Source of the DNA: Actinomycetospora soli
Lineage (GTDB): Bacteria; Actinomycetota; Actinomycetes; Mycobacteriales; Pseudonocardiaceae
Assembly (NCBI RefSeq): GCF_021026295.1
Contig: NZ_JAJNDA010000003.1
Coordinates: 186,001-250,000 of the forward strand
DNA length: 64,000 bases
Direction of reading: 5' to 3'
Below are positions 8,856 through 16,577 of the stretch, piece after piece. Under the pieces are notes generated by a model. It saw nothing but the letters and a program-made list of their open reading frames with translations, was not told where the DNA came from and made no database searches. Position 1 is the stretch's first letter. Each line of letters begins with the position of its first letter. A program made the position numbers and the translations under genes.

Positions 8856-9152
8856 TCACGCGGCCGGGTGGGTGGACCGTTCGCGACGGAGCGCGGCCCG
8901 TCGCTCGTCCTCGCTCTCGCCACCCCAGATGCCGTACGGCTCCTGGACCGCGTGCGCCCAGCTGCGGCACTCGTCGAGCACGGGGCACGTGGTGCAGACG
9001 GCCCGGGCGTCGGCGACGCGCCGGCTGCGCGACGGATCACGTTCACCGTCGGGGTGGAAGAACATCTCCTGGTTCATGTCGCGGCACGCAGCGTGCCGTT
9101 GCCAGTCCCAGTGGGCCACCAACGCCGCGGGCAGGCGGGAGACATCAGCCAC
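8856..9152 (-). CDS. WhiB-family iron-sulfur transcription factor
   Basis: The 98-residue WhiB-like regulator shows all four cluster cysteines (HAACRDM near residue 22, then CTTCPVLDEC near 52-61). The G-I-W-G-G turn and a basic tail (RRAALRRER) that touches DNA or sigma factor follow. WhiB proteins hold a [4Fe-4S] cluster sensitive to NO/O2 and act with the principal sigma factor. No AT-hook is visible, so it is not a WhiB7 type. GTG at 9152 is chosen because AGGAGG at 9161-9166 lies 8 nt upstream; the GTG at 9161 overlaps that RBS. Confidence 0.9.
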   Translation of the reverse strand: MADVSRLPAALVAHWDWQRHAACRDMNQEMFFHPDGERDPSRSRRVADARAVCTTCPVLDECRSWAHAVQEPYGIWGGESEDERRAALRRERSTHPAA

Positions 9153-9254
9153 GACGAGCACCTCCTACAGGACGTCGTAGTACCTGAGGCTACCCCTCGG
9201 TAGAGGCCCGAACCGTCACGGCGAGACCGATTTCGCCCGCCTACGGTGAGGGCC

Positions 9255-9920
9255 GTGCCGAGGTCGTTCGTGAGCTGGTCGTGTGGCAAGGACGCCGCCC
9301 GTGCCCTGCACGAGGTGCGTACCGACCAGGAGGTCGGCGGCCTGCTCACGACCGTCACGGACGGCGCGGTGGCGATGAGCCGGGTGCCCGTCGCCTGCCT
9401 CCGTGCCCAGGCGGCTTCCCTCGGACTCCCCCTGCGAACCGTCGACCTGCCGTGGCCCTGCCCGAACGAGGTCTACGAGGAGCGCACCGGCGCCGCGCTC
9501 GCCGCCCTGCGCGCGGACGGCGTGGACACGGTGGTCTTCGGCGACCTCTTCCTCGACGACGTCCGCGCCTACCGCGAGCGGTCCCTCGACGGCGCCGGAC
9601 TCCTCCCCCGCTTCCCGCTGTGGAGCCGCCGCACCGACCTCCTCGCCCGGCAGATGCTCGATGGCGGGACGCGGGCGGTGGTGGTGTGCGTCGACCCCGC
9701 GCAGGCTCCGCCGGAGATCGTCGGTCGCGCGTGGGACGAACGACTGCTCGACGAGCTCCCGAGCGGGGTCGACCCGTGCGGCGAGAACGGCGAGTTCCAC
9801 ACCTTCGTCACCGACGGGCCGGGGTTCGAGCGCCCGGTCGACGTCGTGCCGGGCGACCCCTACGACCACGACGGCTTCCACTACGTGCCCCTCCGGCTCC
9901 GCGGACCGAGCACGGGCTGA
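9255..9920 (+). CDS. Dph6-like ATP pyrophosphatase (adenine nucleotide alpha hydrolase)
   Basis: The 221-residue protein starts with the PP-loop S-x-S-C-G-K-D (usually SGGKD). It ends with the family signature C-G-E-N-G-E-F-H-T-F-V near residue 180, as in diphthine-ammonia ligase relatives that adenylate a carboxylate or amide. Bacteria lack diphthamide, so the target is unknown. TACGGT at 9242-9247 places a transcription start close to GTG 9255; GTG 9246 is an in-frame alternative. Its last 40 bp overlap the convergent DUF4262 gene. Confidence 0.75.
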   Translation: MPRSFVSWSCGKDAARALHEVRTDQEVGGLLTTVTDGAVAMSRVPVACLRAQAASLGLPLRTVDLPWPCPNEVYEERTGAALAALRADGVDTVVFGDLFLDDVRAYRERSLDGAGLLPRFPLWSRRTDLLARQMLDGGTRAVVVCVDPAQAPPEIVGRAWDERLLDELPSGVDPCGENGEFHTFVTDGPGFERPVDVVPGDPYDHDGFHYVPLRLRGPSTG

Positions 9921-10357
9921 CCTCCGCCCCCGCCGTTGAAGCGCGGGTTCCAGGGCCAGCGCCCCCGCCCGTCGCACCAGACGAGTTGCAGCGCCTGCAG
10001 CCGGCACCCGGGGAACAGGGCGACGACCGTCCCGAGGTGCGCCTCGGGGTGGGGCATCCCGACGATCTCGATCCGGAGGCGGTCGGTGCTGCGGAACCCC
10101 TGCCCCGACTCCCACCGCTCGTCGTGGCACAGCACGCCGTGCGCCGTGTCGTTCAGCAGGGCGCCCGCCCGTTCCGGGCGCAGGCCCGTCACCACGAACT
10201 CCGGCAGCCCGTGCCGCGCCAGGCCCACGGTGTAGGCCCACTGCGCCCGCGCCTTCTCACCCTCGACGAACTGGATGGCCCAGCCGTACCGCTCGACGAG
10301 GTCCATCATCTTCTGCAGCTCCGCGGCCCTGGTCGACCCGTCGCACATCCGGCACAT
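9881..10357 (-). CDS. DUF4262 domain protein
   Basis: The 158-residue protein has the DUF4262 layout. A W-A-I-Q-F-V-E segment and A-Y-T-V-G-L lead into a fold that reads L-P-E-F-V-V-T-G-L, and H-G-V-L and F-P-G-C-R-L-Q-A-L-Q-L-V-W occur later. The N-terminus has a C-R-M-C pair that could bind metal. Function is unknown. ATG at 10357 follows GGAGGA by 5 nt. The Gly-rich tail lies in the 40-bp overlap with the convergent Dph6-like gene. Confidence 0.75.
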   Translation of the reverse strand: MCRMCDGSTRAAELQKMMDLVERYGWAIQFVEGEKARAQWAYTVGLARHGLPEFVVTGLRPERAGALLNDTAHGVLCHDERWESGQGFRSTDRLRIEIVGMPHPEAHLGTVVALFPGCRLQALQLVWCDGRGRWPWNPRFNGGGGGQPVLGPRSRRGT

Positions 10358-10431
10358 CGCATCCTCCGTCGTTCGAACTCATGTTCGGATGATGCACCAG
10401 GGGTCCGACAGTCTCGGCCGGCGACCGACGC

Positions 10432-10992
10432 TCAGGCGCGGGCGCGCCGCAGACGCAGCAGCCCGACCAGGGCGAACGCCGCGCCCGCCAGCGCGTATCC
10501 GGCCACGGGCGCCAGCACGGGAGCAGGCCCGGTGGCCATGACGACGAAGGCGACCCCGACCACGCAGGACAGCCCGCCGCTGACGACCAACGGCCACTGG
10601 CCGCGCCGGACCCGTCGTCGGGACAGCGCGACGACGGCCTGTCCCAGGCCCGCGAGCACGGCCCAGGCACCCCAGACCCGCAGCACGCTCGGCACGTCGT
10701 GCGTCGCAGCCACCGCGAGGGCCGCGGCCGCGACCGTGCTGAGCGCCGCGTTGGCCACCAGCCCGACGCGCGCCGTCGTGCCGGACCGGCGCGCCTCCAG
10801 GCCGACGAGGACGACGTCGGCGAGCGGGTAGAGCGCCAGCAGCACCGCCGCGACCGGCCCGACCCCGGGTGCGAGGACCACGACGGCGACCGCCCACACG
10901 ACAGCGACGACGACCCGCGCGAGCAGGAGCGGGGCCTGCTCCCGGCCGGCCGACGCCGGAGGTGCGGCGGTGACGGAGACAGCGGTCGACAT
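10432..10992 (-). CDS. Multi-pass membrane protein, TetR-linked
   Basis: The 186-residue protein has about six hydrophobic helices (near residues 20-40, 45-62, 75-95, 100-120, 130-148 and 155-175) and resembles small HdeD/DUF308-type membrane proteins. No catalytic motif is visible. ATG at 10992 follows GGGAG with about 6-nt spacing. It is divergent from a TetR gene; an operator-like palindrome at 11008-11021 lies just upstream of its start, so it is probably the main target of that repressor. Confidence 0.65.
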   Translation of the reverse strand: MSTAVSVTAAPPASAGREQAPLLLARVVVAVVWAVAVVVLAPGVGPVAAVLLALYPLADVVLVGLEARRSGTTARVGLVANAALSTVAAAALAVAATHDVPSVLRVWGAWAVLAGLGQAVVALSRRRVRRGQWPLVVSGGLSCVVGVAFVVMATGPAPVLAPVAGYALAGAAFALVGLLRLRRARA

Positions 10993-11007
10993 CGTGACTC
11001 CCGAGGT

Positions 11008-11021
11008 AGAACGACCATTCT
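11008..11021. promoter_or_regulatory. TetR operator candidate 1 (membrane-protein side)
   Basis: AGAACGACCATTCT is an imperfect palindrome (AGAA and TTCT ends) 16 bp upstream of the membrane-protein ATG. It shares the ending TTCTTTCTG with the second site 53 bp away, which supports a common DNA-binding protein. Confidence 0.55.
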
Positions 11022-11060
11022 TTCTGTCGACAAGCCTGCACCAGCTCGTCGTCTCGCGCA

Positions 11061-11086
11061 AGACCGATCGTTCTTTCTGCTAACGT
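11061..11086 (+). promoter_or_regulatory. TetR operator candidate 2 and leaderless tetR promoter
   Basis: AGACCGATCGTTCT (11061-11074) is palindromic at 12 of 14 positions. It overlaps the place a -35 box would occupy for the -10 box TAACGT at 11081-11086. The GTG of the tetR gene follows 7 nt after that box, so transcription probably starts at the start codon and is self-repressed. Confidence 0.6.
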
Positions 11087-11093
11087 CCGGGTC

Positions 11094-11714
11094 GTGCCGA
11101 CCACCGAGACGACGCGCTCCGAGGCCCGGGAGCGCCTGCTCACCAGGGCGGGCGAGCTCTTCTACGGGGAGGGCATCCGTGCGGTCGGCGTGGACCGGCT
11201 CGTGTCCGAGGCGCGGGTGACCCGGGCGACCTTCTACCGGCACTTCCCGTCGAAGGAGGACCTCGTCCTCACCTATCTGCGCGGCGCCGACGCGCAGGTC
11301 CGGCAGCGGGTGCAGGCGGCGACCGAGGGCGCGGCGACGGCGGCCGACGCCCTCCGCGCCATGGCCACGTCCATCGGCGAGGACCTCGCCCGACCGGGGT
11401 TCCGCGGGTGCGCATTCCTCCGCGCGGCCGCCGAGTTCCCCGACCCCGCCGATGCGGTGCACCGCGAGGTCGCCGCCCACCGGGCGTGGTTCGTCCGCGC
11501 TCTGGAGGACCTCTTCGCCGAGGTCTACCGCGACGAGGGGCCGGGAGCCCGCCCTGCCCGCGCGGCACGGCACTTCCTGATGCTGCGCGACGGCGCCATG
11601 AGCGCGGCGTCGATCGACGACGCCGGCGACATCGGGGACACCTTCCGGCGTGGCGTCGAGGGCCTGATCACCGTGGTCCACGTCCCGGGGACCCGGCCGC
11701 ACCTGCCGGTCTGA
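11094..11714 (+). CDS. TetR/AcrR-family repressor
   Basis: The 206-residue TetR regulator has an N-terminal helix-turn-helix at about residues 10-55 (AGELFYGEGIRAVGVDRLV, then VTRATFYRHFPSKEDLV). A ligand-binding C-terminal region of the TetR_C type follows, with F-R-G-C-A-F-L and E-F-P. The leaderless GTG at 11094 follows TAACGT. Two related palindromes lie between it and the divergent membrane protein. A strong hairpin ends the gene. The ligand is unknown. Confidence 0.88.
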   Translation: MPTTETTRSEARERLLTRAGELFYGEGIRAVGVDRLVSEARVTRATFYRHFPSKEDLVLTYLRGADAQVRQRVQAATEGAATAADALRAMATSIGEDLARPGFRGCAFLRAAAEFPDPADAVHREVAAHRAWFVRALEDLFAEVYRDEGPGARPARAARHFLMLRDGAMSAASIDDAGDIGDTFRRGVEGLITVVHVPGTRPHLPV

Positions 11715-11740
11715 TCGACGATGCCGGGAAACCTGGCGCT

Positions 11741-11771
11741 GGGTGCAAGCAGTGACGCCTTGCTTGCACCC
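11741..11771. terminator. Bidirectional terminator
   Basis: GGGTGCAAGCA (11741-11751) and its exact inverse at 11761-11771 form an 11-bp perfect stem with a 9-nt loop. It lies between the convergent tetR and LLM genes. Confidence 0.8.
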
Positions 11772-11784
11772 GGAGGGTGCACCC

Positions 11785-12801
11785 TCACAGCAGCCGGGCC
11801 ACCGCCGCCAGGTCGTCGGGCAGGCCCTGCACCGCGATCTCGTCGACGACCGTCGGCTCCCACCGGTCCAGGTCGCGCCGCACCTTCGCCTCGGGACCGA
11901 TGAGCGAGACCTGCTCGACCAGCTCCGTCGGGATCGCGGCGGCGGCCTCGTCCTTGCGGTGGTGGAGGTAGAGGTCCTGCACCCGCTCGGCGACGTCGCC
12001 GTATCCCATGCGGACGAAGACGTCGTGGTGGAAGTTCGCGCCGCGCGCACCCATGCCGCCCATGTACAGCGCGAGCTCGGGACGGAGCCGGTCCGCGGCG
12101 CGCTCGACGTCGTCGTCGAGCACCACGGGCACCGTCGCGATCACCTCGAAGCCCTCGGGGCGACCGCCCGGGCGACGGGAGAACCCGTCGTCGAGAGCCC
12201 GCCGGTACTCGGCGTCGAACGCCGGCGCGAAGAACATCGCGAGCCAACCGTCGGCGATCTCGGCCGAGAGCGCGACGTTCCGCGGCCCCTCCGCGCCCAG
12301 CAGCACCGGCAGCCCCGACCGGTACGGGTGCAACGACGAACGCAGCGGTTTCCCCAGCTCGGAGCCGGGTGAGGGCAGCGGGAAGAACTCGCCGTCGTTG
12401 CGCACCGGGGCCTCGCGGACCAGCACCTGCCGCACCACCGACACGTACTCGCGGGTCCGCGCGAGGGGCCGGGCGTAGGGCACGCCGTGCCAGCCCTCCG
12501 ACACCTGCGGACCGGAAGCGCCCACGCCGAGCACGACGCGGCCGCCGGAGAGGTGGTCCAGCGTGGTGGCGGCCATCGCCGTGGCCGCCGGCGTGCGGGC
12601 CGGGACCTGCGCGACGGCGGTGCCCAGCCGCACCCGCGAGGTCAGCGCCGCGGCGAAGGCCAGCGGGGTGAAGACGTCCGAGCCGTACGCCTCGGCGAAC
12701 CACACCGACGCGAAGCCGAGCTCGTCGATCTCCCGCAGCCGCGCGGCCAGGTCGGCCGGGGGCGCGCCCGCGAAGTGGCCGAGGTTGACCCCGATCCGCA
12801 C
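11785..12801 (-). CDS. LLM-class (F420/flavin) oxidoreductase
   Basis: The 338-residue protein is a luciferase-like monooxygenase/reductase. A beta-strand R-I-G-V-N-L-G-H-F opens it; W-F-A-E-A-Y-G-S-D, R-V-R-L-G-T-A-V and G-G-R-V-V-L-G-V-G-A-S-G-P-Q-V-S-E-G-W-H-G follow. The last block is typical of F420-dependent members. GTG at 12801 begins 2 nt after the stop of the upstream acyl-CoA synthetase, so the two are coupled. It may act on the acyl chain that the ligase activates (inference). A long open reading in the same frame extends upstream, but it runs antisense-like across the ligase and is not real. Confidence 0.8.
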   Translation of the reverse strand: MRIGVNLGHFAGAPPADLAARLREIDELGFASVWFAEAYGSDVFTPLAFAAALTSRVRLGTAVAQVPARTPAATAMAATTLDHLSGGRVVLGVGASGPQVSEGWHGVPYARPLARTREYVSVVRQVLVREAPVRNDGEFFPLPSPGSELGKPLRSSLHPYRSGLPVLLGAEGPRNVALSAEIADGWLAMFFAPAFDAEYRRALDDGFSRRPGGRPEGFEVIATVPVVLDDDVERAADRLRPELALYMGGMGARGANFHHDVFVRMGYGDVAERVQDLYLHHRKDEAAAAIPTELVEQVSLIGPEAKVRRDLDRWEPTVVDEIAVQGLPDDLAAVARLL

Positions 12802-12803
12802 GG

Positions 12804-14468
12804 TCAGACCGTCGCGGCGAACAGGTCGGCGTACCGCGCGCGCAGCTTGTACTTGAGGATCTTGCCGCCGACGGTCTCCGGCAGTTCGTCGGTGAACACG
12901 ACCGCCTTCGGCGTCTCGTAGCCGCCGAGCCGCTCGCGGGCGTGCGCGACGAGTTCCTCGGCCGTCACCTCGGAGCGCGCCACGACGACGGCCGTGACCG
13001 CCTCGCCCCACCGCTCGTGCGGGAGCCCGACCACCGCGACCCGTTCGACCGCCGGGTGCGCGTAGAGCGCCGCCTCGACCCGCAGGCTGGACACGTTCTC
13101 GCCGCCGGTCTTGACGATGTCCTTGATGCGGTCGACCACCACGCGCAGGCCGTCGTCGTCGAAGGCGGCGCTGTCGCCGGAGTGGAACCAGCCGGTGCGG
13201 AACGCCTCGCGGGTCGCCGCCTCGTTCTTGTAGTAGCCGGCGGTGACGGTCGGGGTCCGGTAGACCACCTCCCCCGGTACGCCCGGGCGGTCGCGCAGCG
13301 AGACCCCGTCGTCGTCGAACACGTCGGAGGCGAGCAGCGGGCTCGGCAGGCCGACGTAGTTCACGACGGGGGCCGTGGCCGCGTAGGTCTCCGGCCAGCG
13401 GCGGGGCCAGAAGCGGTAGCAGGCGATGGCCTCGGTCTGCCCGAAGATGCCGAGGACGACGGGGTCCCCGGCCTGCTGCATCAGGCGGTCGTAGACCTCC
13501 GGCGCCAGCGCGCCCCAGCCGTAGACCAGGACGTCGAGGCACGAGACGTCGCGCCCCGCGAACTCGGTGGTCAGAGCCGTGACGAACTGCGGGGATCCGG
13601 CCCAGAGCGCCGTGATCCGCTCCTCGGACACGGCCGCGGCGACGTCGGCGGGGACCGGACGGCGCCCCAGGACGAGCGTGCCGCCGGCGACGAACGCGGA
13701 GAGCGCGAAGATCAGCTCGCCGACGTGGTAGATCATCGGCAGGTAGGTGCCGACGCGGACCTCGTTCTCCAGTCCGGAGCCGCGCGTGAGCGAGAGCGCG
13801 AAGTTCAGCGCCGCGTAGTGGCTCGCCGCGTGGGAGATCATCACGCCCTTGGGCATGGCGGTCGTCCCGGAGGTGAAGAGCATCTCCCAGATGTCGTCGC
13901 CGTGGATCTCGACGTCGGGCTCGGTGTCGTCCGCGGCGTCGACGAAGGCGGTGAAGTCCTGGCTCCCCTCGACCGGCCCGCCGCCGATGCCGATCGTGAC
14001 GCCGGGCGCGAGGCCCGCGTTCCCGAAGGCCTGCGCGGCGCGCGGCCAGGTCTCGGCGTCGACGATCGCGAACCCGGGCTCGGCGTGGGCGATGAGGTGC
14101 TCGACGACGTCGGGCGCGAGGTTCGGGTTGAGCGGCATCGCGACGAGGCCGGCCTTCGCGATCCCGACCTTCGCGAGGTAGGCCTCGACCGAGTTCTCGC
14201 AGAACAGCAGGACCCGTGCGCCGGGCTCGAGGCCGCGGGCGATCAGGGCGTTGGCCACCCGGTTCGCGGTGCGGTCGGCCTCCCGGTAGGTCACGGCGGC
14301 GAACCGTGCGTCGGCGTGGGCGCCCGGGCGGCCGACGATCGCGACCTGGTCCGGGTAGCTCCAGGTGAGCCGCTCGAAGACGTCGCCGACCGAGGTGCGC
14401 TCCCACCGGTGCACGGCCCGGCGGCCCCGGAGCGTCGTGACGTCGAACGTGATGGCGTCCAGGTCCAC
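12804..14468 (-). CDS. Acyl-CoA synthetase (AMP-forming)
   Basis: The 554-residue adenylate-forming enzyme is expected to make an acyl-CoA from a carboxylic acid, ATP and CoA. The P-loop L-F-T-S-G-T-T-A-M-P-K-G is near 207, and the aromatic motif F-G-Q-T-E-A is near 335. G-W-F-H-S-G-D and V-D-R-I-K-D-I-V-K-T-G-G-E-N-V-S-S follow near 430-450, and the catalytic Lys lies in G-G-K-I-L-K-Y-K near 538. GTG at 14468 follows GGGAGG by 5 nt. The downstream LLM gene is 2 nt away. The substrate class is not determined by sequence; fatty or terpenoid acids are plausible. Confidence 0.88.
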   Translation of the reverse strand: MDLDAITFDVTTLRGRRAVHRWERTSVGDVFERLTWSYPDQVAIVGRPGAHADARFAAVTYREADRTANRVANALIARGLEPGARVLLFCENSVEAYLAKVGIAKAGLVAMPLNPNLAPDVVEHLIAHAEPGFAIVDAETWPRAAQAFGNAGLAPGVTIGIGGGPVEGSQDFTAFVDAADDTEPDVEIHGDDIWEMLFTSGTTAMPKGVMISHAASHYAALNFALSLTRGSGLENEVRVGTYLPMIYHVGELIFALSAFVAGGTLVLGRRPVPADVAAAVSEERITALWAGSPQFVTALTTEFAGRDVSCLDVLVYGWGALAPEVYDRLMQQAGDPVVLGIFGQTEAIACYRFWPRRWPETYAATAPVVNYVGLPSPLLASDVFDDDGVSLRDRPGVPGEVVYRTPTVTAGYYKNEAATREAFRTGWFHSGDSAAFDDDGLRVVVDRIKDIVKTGGENVSSLRVEAALYAHPAVERVAVVGLPHERWGEAVTAVVVARSEVTAEELVAHARERLGGYETPKAVVFTDELPETVGGKILKYKLRARYADLFAATV

Positions 14469-14660
14469 CGGGCCTCCCTGCCGCTGCAGATGTGACGTGC
14501 AGCATTCCCAGCAGGTCCGGGTGAACGCAAGCCCCGAGTTATCGGCGATTCACAAAGCGGTCGGGATCGGCACCCGCGGACGGTGCCGCAGCACCGGTGC
14601 GGGCGACACCGGTTCCTGCCGCGTGGTCCGCGGCATCGCGTCACGCGGCGTCGCCCCCGG

Positions 14661-15326
14661 TCACCCCTCGTCGAGCACGGGCGCCGGCGACGTCTGCCCC
14701 GACGCCAACACGCTGCGCGCCATCCCGACCAACATCTCGGCGAGCCGGTCGGCCGGGAGTCCGCTGTGGTGGAACAGCACCGCCTGCGTCGTGCCCAGCG
14801 CCCCGTGCACCACCACGCGCAGCTCCGCGTCCGAGAGCTCCCGGCGCAGCGGGGCCAGGACGATCACCCACTCCTCGATGTAGTGCCGCTGGGCGCGGCG
14901 CAGCCGTCGGAGGTCCTCCTCGGGCAGGTGGTGGGCCTCGCGGTAGTACACCTGCAGCAGCCGGCGGTCCTCGATCGCGAAGCGCACGTGGTTCGCCACG
15001 AGCCGCTCGAGGGCGTCGCGGTCGTCCGCGGCCTCGGCCACCGCGGCCGCCGCGCTGCGCTGCATCTCGTCCATCAGCTGCTCGAGCAGCGCGGAGAGCA
15101 GGGCCGACTTCGAGCCGAAGTGCCGGTAGATGCCGGACCCGACGATGCCCGCGGCGGCACCGATGTCGGCCATGCCGACCGCGTGGTAGCCGTGCTTCGC
15201 GACGAGCTCCGCCGCCGCGGCGAGGATGCGGTCCTTGCGGGCGGGGTCCCGACGACGACGGGTGCCGGTCCCCCCGGTCGCCCCGGGCGACCCGGCCAGC
15301 GCCAGGGTCGGCTCCGCCTCGCTCAT
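14661..15326 (-). CDS. TetR-family regulator of the catabolic operon
   Basis: The 221-residue protein has a TetR helix-turn-helix at about residues 28-75 (ILAAAAELVAKHGYHAVGM, then VGSGIYRHFGSKSALL). Its C-terminal half resembles fatty-acid-type repressors of actinobacteria (Y-Y-R-E-A-H-H-L, I-E-E-W). ATG at 15326 follows GGGGAGG by 5 nt. It is divergent from the nine-gene acyl-CoA operon, with a GTGA-N8-TCAC palindrome between them. Regulation of that operon, probably by an acyl-CoA ligand, is inferred from position. Confidence 0.85.
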   Translation of the reverse strand: MSEAEPTLALAGSPGATGGTGTRRRRDPARKDRILAAAAELVAKHGYHAVGMADIGAAAGIVGSGIYRHFGSKSALLSALLEQLMDEMQRSAAAAVAEAADDRDALERLVANHVRFAIEDRRLLQVYYREAHHLPEEDLRRLRRAQRHYIEEWVIVLAPLRRELSDAELRVVVHGALGTTQAVLFHHSGLPADRLAEMLVGMARSVLASGQTSPAPVLDEG

Positions 15327-15393
15327 GTCCGCCTCCCCGAGGGGCTCCGGGCATCTTCCCGCCCACACCCGCGGACGCTACGGTACGCCGCGA

Positions 15394-15409
15394 GTGAACG
15401 GCCAGTCAC
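15394..15409. promoter_or_regulatory. Candidate operator for the catabolic operon
   Basis: GTGAACGGCCAGTCAC is palindromic at 12 of 16 positions. It falls at the expected transcription start for the plus-strand box TACGGT (15379-15384), 17 bp before the acyl-CoA dehydrogenase GTG and about 70 bp from the divergent tetR start. Confidence 0.55.
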
Positions 15410-15425
15410 AACGCGGGGAGTTGGC

Positions 15426-16577
15426 GTGGACTTCGTGGAGACCGATGAGCACCGTGACCTGCGGGCCGCCGTCGCGCGGGCGTCTGCACCGTTCGGGGGC
15501 GACTACTACGTCGACCACGCCCGCCGGGGCGCCGAGTGCACCGAGCTGTGGCACGCGCTGGGCGACGCCGGGTACATCGGCGTCTCCGTCCCCGAGGCGT
15601 ACGGCGGCGGGGGCGGCGGGATGGTCGAGCTCTCGCTCGTCTGCGAGGAGACCGCCGCGCAGGGCGCGCCGATCCTGCTCCTACTGGTCACCCACGCGAT
15701 CTCCGCGGCCGTGATCGCCGAGTACGGCACCGAGGAGCAGCGCAAGGAGTGGCTGCCGGGCCTCGCGTCCGGCCGGGAGAAGGTGGTCTTCGCGATCACC
15801 GAACCGGGCGCCGGCTCGAACACCCACCGGCTCTCGACCACCGCCCGCCGCGAGGGCGACGAGTGGGTGATCCGCGGCGAGAAGTACTACATCTCCGGGG
15901 TCGACGACGCCGAGGCGCTGCTGCTCGTCGCGCGGACCGGGACCGACCCGTCGGGGAAGGCGCAGCTCTCGCTCTTCCTCGTCCCCACCGACGCCCCCGG
16001 CCTGCAGAAGGTGCCGCTGCCGGTGGACGTGCTCCTGCCCGAGAAGCAGTTCACGCTGCGGTTCGACGACGTGCGGGTGCCCGCGTCGGCGCTGGTCGGC
16101 GACGAGAACCAGGGCTTCAAGCAGGTCTTCCACGGCCTCAACCCGGAGCGCATCACCGGCGCGGCGCTGTGCGTCGGCATCGCCCGGTACGCGCTGGCGA
16201 AGGCCGCCCGCTACGCCAACGACCGCCAGGTCTGGGACCGCCCGATCGGCGCCCACCAGGGCGTGGCCCACCCGCTGGCGAAGGCCAGGATCGAGACCGA
16301 GCTGGCCGCCCTCATGACGCAGAAGGCCGCCTGGCTGCACGACCGCGGGCTCCCGGCCGGTGAGGCGTCGAACATGGCGAAGTACGCCGCCGCCGAGGCC
16401 GCGCTCGCCGCCTGCGACGCCGCGATGCAGACCCACGGCGGCAACGGGGTCTCGCAGGAGTTCGGCCTGCTCCCCTACTGGGGCCTCGCCCGCCTGCTGC
16501 GGATCGCGCCGGTGAACCGCGAGATGGTGCTGAACTTCGTGGCGCAGCACAGCCTGGGTCTGCCGAGGTCGTACTGA
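15426..16577 (+). CDS. Acyl-CoA dehydrogenase
   Basis: The 383-residue FAD enzyme would introduce a 2,3-double bond into an acyl-CoA. FAD-contact motifs F-A-I-T-E-P-G-A-G-S-N near 122 and Y-Y-I-S-G-V-D near 160 are seen, and the C-terminal helix region Q-T-H-G-G-N-G-V-S-Q-E-F-G closes the fold. In this operon it would play the role of AtuD (citronellyl-CoA dehydrogenase) or an isovaleryl-CoA-like dehydrogenase. GTG at 15426 has GGGGAG 5 nt upstream. Its stop overlaps the next start by one base (TGATG). Confidence 0.88.
   Translation: MDFVETDEHRDLRAAVARASAPFGGDYYVDHARRGAECTELWHALGDAGYIGVSVPEAYGGGGGGMVELSLVCEETAAQGAPILLLLVTHAISAAVIAEYGTEEQRKEWLPGLASGREKVVFAITEPGAGSNTHRLSTTARREGDEWVIRGEKYYISGVDDAEALLLVARTGTDPSGKAQLSLFLVPTDAPGLQKVPLPVDVLLPEKQFTLRFDDVRVPASALVGDENQGFKQVFHGLNPERITGAALCVGIARYALAKAARYANDRQVWDRPIGAHQGVAHPLAKARIETELAALMTQKAAWLHDRGLPAGEASNMAKYAAAEAALAACDAAMQTHGGNGVSQEFGLLPYWGLARLLRIAPVNREMVLNFVAQHSLGLPRSY

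Noticed and set aside
11785-14505. A single 906-residue minus-strand frame covering both the LLM and ligase region
   Set aside because: Its first two thirds are an Arg-rich off-frame reading of the acyl-CoA synthetase; only the part after 12801 encodes LLM sequence.
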